Assembly: GCA_946061355.1 (NCBI GenBank)
Contig: CAMGRE010000068.1
Coordinates: forward strand, 1 to 11,359
Direction: 5' to 3'
Source: an uncultured bacterium
GTDB taxonomy: Bacteria > Bacillota > Clostridia > Lachnospirales > Lachnospiraceae
DNA length: 11,359 nt
The position numbers and the translations under genes are program-made. Below the pieces are notes generated by a model, which saw only the letters and a program-made list of their open reading frames with translations, was not told the origin of the DNA and searched no databases. Within the stretch, counting starts at the first letter, position 1; each line of letters begins with the position of its first letter. Below are positions 7,112-11,359 of this stretch, in pieces.

Positions 7112-7995
7112 TGTTCAAAGATTTCATCGGAAAGCTGCGCATTGTTTTCTTCTACAATGGCAGCTGAATAACGGTTGGCTTTGGAAATGGCATCCTTCAT
7201 GGAATCGCCCCGCTTCAGACAGGAGATTACGGTGCCGATGTGTGAATCGCCGGCACCGACCGTATTGATCTGAGTGGCATTGATCGAAGGGATCAGCTCA
7301 TCCGTTGAATCGTCTTTATAGTAAGCGCCTTTCTCTCCCAGTGTTATGATCACGGTGTTTCTTGTAGCCTGGTACAGAGATTCGGCAGCTTTTTCTATTG
7401 TGGGCTGCTTTGTAAAGGTGAGCGCTTCCGTCTCGTTCAGATGAAGAACGGGAGACAACGCAAACAGACGGTTCATCCGTTCTTTAGGAAGGATGTTGAT
7501 GCGGGGTCCCGGGGCAAAATATACGTTATATTCCGGATGTGCCTCAAGAAAATCGATGATATGTGTGTTATCGTTTTCTTCTATTTCCAATCCACAGATA
7601 TAGACACTGTCGATGGAATCAGTATCAAGGGAATCAAACCATTCCGGACGGAAATGATATTCCGCGCCGCGATGGCAGACGAAAGTCCGTTCACCGGAAT
7701 CTTCGATGAAGCAGTAACAGCATCCGCTCATTGTATCAGGAACATAGATGGGATCGGGAATCCCTTTTTGACAGAGGGAATTGCGCACGAAATCTCCGTA
7801 GGCACCTGTTCCCGCAGGAGAAAACAAGATATAAGGAACCTGAAAATGACGAATTGCATCGGAGACATTGTAGGCGCAGCCGCCAAGAGTCATGCTTTGG
7901 CTCTTCACGTGCACGTCTTCACCCGTCTTGGGAAGCCTTTCCACAGAGATGATAACATCGGCAACTGTAGAGCCGATCACTAATACTTTTTTCAT
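7096..7995 (-). CDS. PfkB-family carbohydrate/nucleoside kinase (ribokinase-like), on the opposite strand
   Basis: A 299-residue kinase of the ribokinase/PfkB superfamily. Motifs: N-terminal GST-AD-I (8-14) with GG at 38-39 and N43 (GGCAYN), the sugar-binding signature; LNETE (186-190); TLGEKGAYY (218-226); and the nucleotide-binding/anion-hole motif NTVGAGDSHIG (244-254), where D250 is the catalytic base. The usual DTxGAGD begins with Asn here. By context the likely role is phosphorylating ribose released by the hydrolases, or a nucleoside directly; PsuK-like pseudouridine kinase and adenosine kinase are alternatives that the sequence does not exclude. The start ATG (7995-7993) has AGGGG at 8008-8004 with an 8-nt gap. 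It is the only minus-strand gene: convergent with the phosphorylase (15-nt gap) and divergent from the amidohydrolase (60-nt gap), so it must be transcribed separately. Confidence 0.92.
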   Translation of the reverse strand: MKKVLVIGSTVADVIISVERLPKTGEDVHVKSQSMTLGGCAYNVSDAIRHFQVPYILFSPAGTGAYGDFVRNSLCQKGIPDPIYVPDTMSGCCYCFIEDSGERTFVCHRGAEYHFRPEWFDSLDTDSIDSVYICGLEIEENDNTHIIDFLEAHPEYNVYFAPGPRINILPKERMNRLFALSPVLHLNETEALTFTKQPTIEKAAESLYQATRNTVIITLGEKGAYYKDDSTDELIPSINATQINTVGAGDSHIGTVISCLKRGDSMKDAISKANRYSAAIVEENNAQLSDEIFEQLQLI

Positions 7996-8021
7996 GATGA
8001 TTACCCCTGAATAGATTTCAA

Positions 8022-8038
8022 ATACAAGGGAATTGTAT
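8022..8038. promoter_or_regulatory. 17-bp dyad, candidate operator in the kinase/amidohydrolase divergent gap
   Basis: ATACAAGGGAATTGTAT is a perfect 6-bp inverted repeat around a 5-bp centre. It lies in the only divergent intergenic region of the window and covers the -10 element of the predicted kinase promoter, a position suited to a dimeric repressor. No regulator gene is present to pair it with, and I do not recognise it as a known consensus. Confidence 0.45.
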
Positions 8039-8060
8039 CACAGAAGGGACATAAAGTGAA
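8032..8060 (-). promoter_or_regulatory. Candidate sigma-A promoter for the inverted kinase
   Basis: Read on the minus strand, TTCACT (8060-8055, 4 of 6 to TTGACA) is followed after 17 nt by TACAAT (8037-8032, 5 of 6 to TATAAT) with an extended -10 TGA just before it. The predicted start near 8025 would leave about 30 nt of leader with the AGGGG ribosome site. The -35 lies across the GTG start of the amidohydrolase, so use of one gene's promoter may interfere with the other. Confidence 0.5.
8042..8049 (+). promoter_or_regulatory. Ribosome binding site supporting a GTG start
   Basis: AGAAGGGA ends 6 nt before GTG at 8056. There is no in-frame ATG nearby upstream, and the residues just after the GTG (KQKRIFLKNATLL) match the first beta strand of the amidohydrolase fold, so GTG is taken as the real start. 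Confidence 0.6.
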
Positions 8061-9357
8061 ACAAAAAAGAATATTTTTGAAAAATGCCACGTTACTTACC
8101 GAAAAAGGAGATATTCTGCGTCATAAAAATATTTTTATTAAGGAAGGAAAAATCTGTTCCGTGACGGATGAAGGAGCACAGATACCGGAGTGCGATCAGA
8201 TCCTGGATTGTACCGATTATTATGTGTCACCGGGTCTTGTCAATCTGCATTGTCACTGTGCAATGAATATCTTTAAGGGGATTGCGGAGGATGTTTCCGC
8301 AGATGCCTGGTTCAATGAAAATATCTTCCCCTACGAGAGCAGACTGACATCGGATGACGTTTATGTCGGAACGAAACTGGGCGTTGCCGAGATGCTGAAT
8401 GCGGGTGTCACTGCATTTGCTGATCACTATTTTGAGGAGGAGGCTGTTCTGCAGGCGGTTCTCGACATGGGGATCCGGGCGGATATCGCACCTACCATAT
8501 TCGGAACGGCGCCGGACTTTGCAGGCAGACTGGACGCGGTCAGCGATTTCTGTGAGAGGAACAGGAACCGATCAGATCTTGTGGCAGTGAGGTTTGGTCC
8601 GCATGCACCGTATACCTGCCCGCCCGATACCTTAAGAGAAATTGTGAAACGCGCGGAAGAAATGGATCTGAATCTGCATATGCATATTTCTGAGACCAGA
8701 GAACAGGTAGCAGCCAGCAGAGAACTTTATGGAAAAACACCCTTCACAATGGCTTATGAGAGTGGAGCCTTTGAACGGCAGCTGTTGGTGGCACACGGAT
8801 TATGGGTGGAAGAAGAGGATATGGCATATCTGGCGGAGCAGACCTGGTTTGCAATGTGTGCAAAGACATACGAGAAGCTGGCGATGGGTACGGGTCTTGC
8901 TTTCCGGAAGCATAAAGAACTCAAATTTTCCTTTGGAACAGACGGAGCGGCCAGCTCCAATACATTGAATATCTGTGAACAGGCGAGACATTATGCGCTC
9001 CTTGGCAAATTTGAGAGTTGGGATCCATGCACGTATGAGACGATCGAAATATGGAAGGCGATGATGCGGGGACATGAGGCATTGTCTTTCCATACCGGCA
9101 GGATTGAACCGGGATATGCCGCCGATCTGGTAATCTGGGATCTGAAGAAGCCGAACACCTGGCCTGTATATCATCCGATTACTTCTATACTATATAGCAG
9201 TGAACCTTCCAATGTGGCATACACGATGGTGAACGGTATTTTCCTGAAGGAAGACGGCAGGCTTCGGGTGGATGAAAGCGCATTGCTTGATGAGGGTGCA
9301 AAGGTCCAGAAAGCATTGCTTGAACGGGGAAAGGGCAATGCACAGGTATTTTATTAG
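8056..9357 (+). CDS. Amidohydrolase, MTA/SAH deaminase-like (AtzA/TrzN-MtaD group), probable nucleoside deaminase
   Basis: A 433-residue metal-dependent hydrolase of the amidohydrolase superfamily, expected to deaminate an adenine-type ring (methylthioadenosine, S-adenosylhomocysteine, adenosine or related). A small N-terminal beta-sandwich strand set (1-60) leads to the metal site LHCHCAM (H65, H67), then GPHAPYTC (H183), HMHISET (H210, E213), AHG (H247) and FGTDGAASSNTLNI (D296), the pattern of the MtaD/SAH deaminase group. The C-terminal EPGYAADLVIWD (351-362) closes the composite sandwich. R158 lies at the spacing expected for a carboxylate-binding Arg of SAH deaminases, while the second such Arg is not obvious, so a small-substrate specificity such as adenosine is possible. 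Other amidohydrolases (guanine deaminase, triazine hydrolase types) remain alternatives. The 20-nt gap to the flavoprotein gene indicates co-transcription. I found no convincing + strand promoter in the 60-nt gap upstream. Confidence 0.88.
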   Translation: MKQKRIFLKNATLLTEKGDILRHKNIFIKEGKICSVTDEGAQIPECDQILDCTDYYVSPGLVNLHCHCAMNIFKGIAEDVSADAWFNENIFPYESRLTSDDVYVGTKLGVAEMLNAGVTAFADHYFEEEAVLQAVLDMGIRADIAPTIFGTAPDFAGRLDAVSDFCERNRNRSDLVAVRFGPHAPYTCPPDTLREIVKRAEEMDLNLHMHISETREQVAASRELYGKTPFTMAYESGAFERQLLVAHGLWVEEEDMAYLAEQTWFAMCAKTYEKLAMGTGLAFRKHKELKFSFGTDGAASSNTLNICEQARHYALLGKFESWDPCTYETIEIWKAMMRGHEALSFHTGRIEPGYAADLVIWDLKKPNTWPVYHPITSILYSSEPSNVAYTMVNGIFLKEDGRLRVDESALLDEGAKVQKALLERGKGNAQVFY

Positions 9358-9377
9358 GAATAAAGAGGTGAGATGGA

Positions 9378-9974
9378 ATGAAAGTATTGATGATCAACGG
9401 ATGCGTGCGCGGAGAGAAATCCAGATCGTGGAAGCTGGCAGAGGCTTTTCTTGCAGAGATGAAAAAAAAGGCACCGGCAGATATGCAGTACGAACAGCTT
9501 GATCTTGCAGCGATGGACTTTAAGCCGCTTGTCGGGGAATTCTTTGAAGCGCGGGAGGAGCTTCTTGCTGCGGGTAACAGAGAACACGAAAGATTCCGGT
9601 ATGCCCATCAGTTTGCAGAAGCCGATGTTTTGTTGGTGGCAGCGCCATTCTGGGATCTGAGTATTCCGGCGATCGTGAAGCTCTATATCGAGAATATTTC
9701 GGTGGAAGGCATTACGTTCGGATGTGATGAGACGGGAATGCATGGTTTGTGTAAGGCCAAGGAGTGCATTTTCTTTACCACCAGAGGCAGTGTGTATGGA
9801 GATGGTGATCTGGAGCATGGTGCAAGCTATCTGAGAGCACTCTGTAAGATGTATGGTATTGACCGTTTTACCTGTATATGTGCTGAGGGGATTGATGCGT
9901 TTCCCGATAAACAGGATGAGATCATGAGGCAGGCACTGGCGGAAGCAGAGGAGGAAGCAAAAAGGATATTTTAG
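9378..9974 (+). CDS. Flavodoxin-fold NAD(P)H-dependent oxidoreductase (AzoR/Flavodoxin_2-like)
   Basis: A 198-residue soluble FMN enzyme, about the usual 200-residue size of AzoR-type proteins. MKVLMINGCVRGEKSRS (1-17) is beta strand 1 plus the FMN-phosphate loop (compare SPRGxxSxS). AAPFWDLSIPAIVKLYIE (88-105) is the conserved strand and helix that cradle the flavin and dimer interface. ITFGCDETGMHGL (112-124) followed by FFTTRGSVYG (132-141) matches the AzoR active-site region (TTRGG). It would pass electrons from NAD(P)H through FMN to a quinone, azo compound or unknown acceptor. The start is ATG with GAGGTGA at 9365-9371, gap 6. It sits 20 nt after the deaminase and 26 nt before deoB, so it belongs to the nucleoside transcript, yet no step of known nucleoside salvage needs it. 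Family is confident, function in this cluster unknown. Confidence 0.88.
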   Translation: MKVLMINGCVRGEKSRSWKLAEAFLAEMKKKAPADMQYEQLDLAAMDFKPLVGEFFEAREELLAAGNREHERFRYAHQFAEADVLLVAAPFWDLSIPAIVKLYIENISVEGITFGCDETGMHGLCKAKECIFFTTRGSVYGDGDLEHGASYLRALCKMYGIDRFTCICAEGIDAFPDKQDEIMRQALAEAEEEAKRIF

Positions 9975-10000
9975 TTTCTTATGGAAGGAGTAGACGGAAA

Positions 10001-11191
10001 ATGAAGCAATATCAGAGAGTATTTGTAGTTGTTTTGGATTCTCTCGGAATCGGTGCAATGCCGGATTCTGAAAAATTTGGTGATGTGGGGGTGGATACCT
10101 TCGGTCATATCATCGAGGCGGCAGGACCGCTTCAGATCCCGAATCTGACAAGGCTAGGCATGATGAATCTGCATCCTGCAGCGGGAATGGAGATTGCAGA
10201 AGTACCTGAGGGGCGTTATATGCGTCTCGGAGAAGCCAGCAACGGAAAGGATACTATGACCGGGCATTGGGAGATGATGGGACTCAAGACAGAGAAACCT
10301 TTCAAAACCTTTACGGATACCGGATTTCCCAAAGAATTGATTGAAGAACTGGAAAAAAGGTGCGGAAAGCGCGTGATCGGAAACAAGAGTGCGAGCGGAA
10401 CGGAAATTCTTGAAGAACTGGCGGAAGAAGAAATTGCGACAGGTGCCATGATTGTCTACACTTCTGCGGATTCTGTACTGCAGATTTGCGGAAACGAGGA
10501 AACTTTTGATCTGGAAAACCTTTATCGTTGCTGCAAGATTGCAAGAGAGATCACGATGAAGGAAGAATGGAAGGTCGGACGCGTGATTGCCAGACCATAT
10601 GTCGGGAAAAAGAAGGGCGAGTTCGTGCGAACCAGCAATCGTCATGACTATGCGGTAAAGCCTTCCGGAAGAACCGTTATGAATGCGCTTAAGGATGCAG
10701 GATTTGATGTGATCTCTGTCGGAAAGATCAATGATATTTTCTCCGGAGAAGGAGTTACGGAAAGCAATCATTCCAACAGTTCCGTTCACGGAATGGAGCA
10801 GACGATTGATATTTGTAAAAAGGATTTTAGCGGACTGTGCTTTACGAACCTCGTGGACTTTGATGCGAAATGGGGGCATCGCAGAGATCCGAAGGGGTAT
10901 GGCCATGAGATCGAACTTTTTGATGAGAAGCTGGGTGTTCTGTTAAAAGAGCTTCGCGATGATGACCTTTTGATCCTCACGGCAGATCACGGAAATGATC
11001 CGACTTATACGGGAACAGATCATACGAGAGAATATGTTCCGTTTATTGCTTACTCACCTTCCATGGAGCAGAAAGGGAAAATGGAAAACCGCGATACCTT
11101 TGCGGTGATCGGAGCAACCATTGCGGACAATTTCGGAGTGGAAATGCCTGCCGGAACGATCGGGGAATCCGTTCTGACGGAACTGATATAA
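10001..11191 (+). CDS. deoB: Phosphopentomutase DeoB
   Basis: A 396-residue manganese-dependent mutase interconverting ribose-1-phosphate (or deoxyribose-1-phosphate) and the 5-phosphate, linking nucleoside phosphorolysis to the pentose phosphate pathway. Alkaline-phosphatase-superfamily residues are all present: D13 (VVLDSLGIGAMPD), the phosphorylated Thr T85 in GKDTMTGHWE, D288 and H293 in VDFDAKWGHRRD, D329-H330 in TADHGNDP and H341 in GTDHTRE. These line up with the Bacillus cereus enzyme's metal and nucleophile positions with at most a two-residue shift. The cap domain lies roughly between residues 100 and 215. Length is normal for DeoB. The ATG is preceded by AAGGAG at 9985-9990 with a 10-nt gap. 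No deoC aldolase accompanies it, so its role here is most likely with the ribose-1-phosphate made by the phosphorylase. It is the last gene of the cluster. Confidence 0.97.
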   Translation: MKQYQRVFVVVLDSLGIGAMPDSEKFGDVGVDTFGHIIEAAGPLQIPNLTRLGMMNLHPAAGMEIAEVPEGRYMRLGEASNGKDTMTGHWEMMGLKTEKPFKTFTDTGFPKELIEELEKRCGKRVIGNKSASGTEILEELAEEEIATGAMIVYTSADSVLQICGNEETFDLENLYRCCKIAREITMKEEWKVGRVIARPYVGKKKGEFVRTSNRHDYAVKPSGRTVMNALKDAGFDVISVGKINDIFSGEGVTESNHSNSSVHGMEQTIDICKKDFSGLCFTNLVDFDAKWGHRRDPKGYGHEIELFDEKLGVLLKELRDDDLLILTADHGNDPTYTGTDHTREYVPFIAYSPSMEQKGKMENRDTFAVIGATIADNFGVEMPAGTIGESVLTELI

Positions 11192-11228
11192 ATAAGCATT
11201 TTTATTTTACACAAATTTTTCAAAACTG

Positions 11229-11258
11229 TTGACAATCGACGGGAAAAAGTGCTATCAT
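11229..11258 (+). promoter_or_regulatory. Strong sigma-A promoter P1 downstream of deoB, with A/T-rich UP-like upstream region
   Basis: A consensus -35 TTGACA (11229-11234), an 18-nt spacer and -10 TATCAT (11253-11258). The 30 or so bases upstream (about 11198-11227) are almost entirely A and T in phased tracts, like an UP element that boosts RNA polymerase binding. The predicted start is near A11267, inside the inverted repeat at 11261-11287. The driven gene is outside the window. Confidence 0.65.
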
Positions 11259-11260
11259 AA

Positions 11261-11287
11261 AATTCCACCGTGGAAAACGGTGGAATT
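11261..11287. terminator. 10-bp inverted repeat: deoB terminator and/or operator over the P1 start
   Basis: AATTCCACCG (11261-11270) and CGGTGGAATT (11278-11287) form a perfect 10-bp stem with a 7-nt loop, 70 nt after the deoB stop. It is preceded by an A-run and followed by ACTTTCTT on the + strand, and by TTTTAT on the minus strand, so it could terminate in both directions, though the T-tracts are broken. It also contains three copies of one half-site: TTCCAC at 11263, GTGGAA at 11270 and GTGGAA at 11280, the last two 10 bp apart. That is an operator-like pattern over the start of P1. Confidence 0.5.
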
Positions 11288-11315
11288 ACTTTCTTATAAA
11301 AGTATAAAAAAGGTC

Positions 11316-11344
11316 TTGACACAGACAGAGGCTGATGATATGAT
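11316..11344 (+). promoter_or_regulatory. Near-consensus sigma-A promoter P2
   Basis: TTGACA (11316-11321, 6 of 6), a 17-nt spacer and TATGAT (11339-11344, 5 of 6) with an extended -10 TGA directly before it. An A-rich stretch (about 11295-11311) precedes the -35. Transcription would begin near 11351, 8 nt before the window ends. This is the best promoter in the window; with P1, 87 nt upstream, it makes a tandem pair, as often seen before highly expressed genes. Confidence 0.75.
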
Positions 11345-11359
11345 ATCAGAGTTGCGTCT

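Larger units (their letters stand above)
11192..11359. other. Gene-free right end
   Basis: After the deoB stop no open frame with a ribosome binding site is visible on either strand. The stretch is A/T-rich and holds only promoter P1, the inverted repeat at 11261-11287 and promoter P2. The transcription unit they start is cut off by the window edge. Confidence 0.7.

Noticed and set aside
7996..8055. A + strand promoter for the amidohydrolase in the divergent gap.
   Set aside because: The best hexamer pairs (for example TTACCC then TACAAG with 16 nt between) match the consensus poorly. The promoter may lie inside the kinase gene or be of another type; I cannot support one.
9354..10906. Minus-strand open frames of 234 and 250 codons opposite the flavoprotein and deoB.
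   Set aside because: Both overlap genes with complete family motifs, and their translations look like antisense composition with no fold signature.
1..11359. CRISPR array, tRNA/rRNA genes, insertion sequence, phage or toxin-antitoxin genes.
   Set aside because: No regularly spaced repeats, cloverleaf-like segments, transposase/integrase motifs or small paired ORFs with ribosome sites were seen; genes are packed end to end.

Overview
The window reads as a nucleoside import and catabolism cluster from a low-to-mid GC Gram-positive anaerobe, most likely a Clostridia/Lachnospiraceae-type bacterium. The reasons are strong AGGAGG-type ribosome binding sites before nearly every gene, 8-, 4- and 1-nt gene overlaps, sigma-A style TTGACA promoters, and a BMP-type nucleoside ABC transporter of the Bacillus NupNOPQ kind. 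The taxonomic placement is inference from style; there is no marker gene here.

Layout. (1) Bases 1-4456 encode the importer: the end of a BMP-family substrate-binding lipoprotein (its start lies before the window), an intercistronic hairpin, a double-domain ATPase, and two BPD_transp_2 permeases whose genes overlap. (2) Bases 4459-7080 encode nucleoside cleavage: two tandem, diverged nucleoside hydrolases of the IUNH family and a PNP/UDP-family nucleoside phosphorylase. (3) Bases 7096-7995 hold a PfkB-family sugar/nucleoside kinase on the MINUS strand, inverted inside an otherwise co-directional array. It has a plausible promoter of its own and a 17-bp dyad in the 60-bp divergent gap. (4) Bases 8056-11191 encode an MTA/SAH-deaminase-like amidohydrolase (GTG start), an AzoR-like flavodoxin-fold NAD(P)H oxidoreductase, and phosphopentomutase DeoB. 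(5) Bases 11192-11359 contain no gene. They hold two consecutive near-consensus promoters in A/T-rich surroundings, with a strong inverted repeat over the predicted start of the first; the gene they drive lies beyond the window.

How the genes fit together (inference from family roles). Nucleosides enter through the ABC transporter. Hydrolases release free ribose plus base, and the PfkB kinase could phosphorylate the ribose. The phosphorylase releases ribose-1-phosphate, which DeoB converts to ribose-5-phosphate. Both routes therefore meet at ribose-5-phosphate. The amidohydrolase could deaminate an adenosine-like nucleoside. The flavoprotein has no assigned place in this pathway and is the least explained member. 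No deoC, cytidine deaminase or pyrimidine phosphorylase of the Pdp/DeoA type is present, so the cluster looks aimed at ribonucleosides rather than deoxyribonucleosides.

I see no convincing mobile element, CRISPR array, tRNA or rRNA inside the window. I did not find a clearly new defence or signalling system. The best leads are the inverted kinase with its divergent control region, the flavoenzyme of unknown role, the phosphorylase with non-canonical base-recognition residues, and the promoter/dyad arrangement at the right end.
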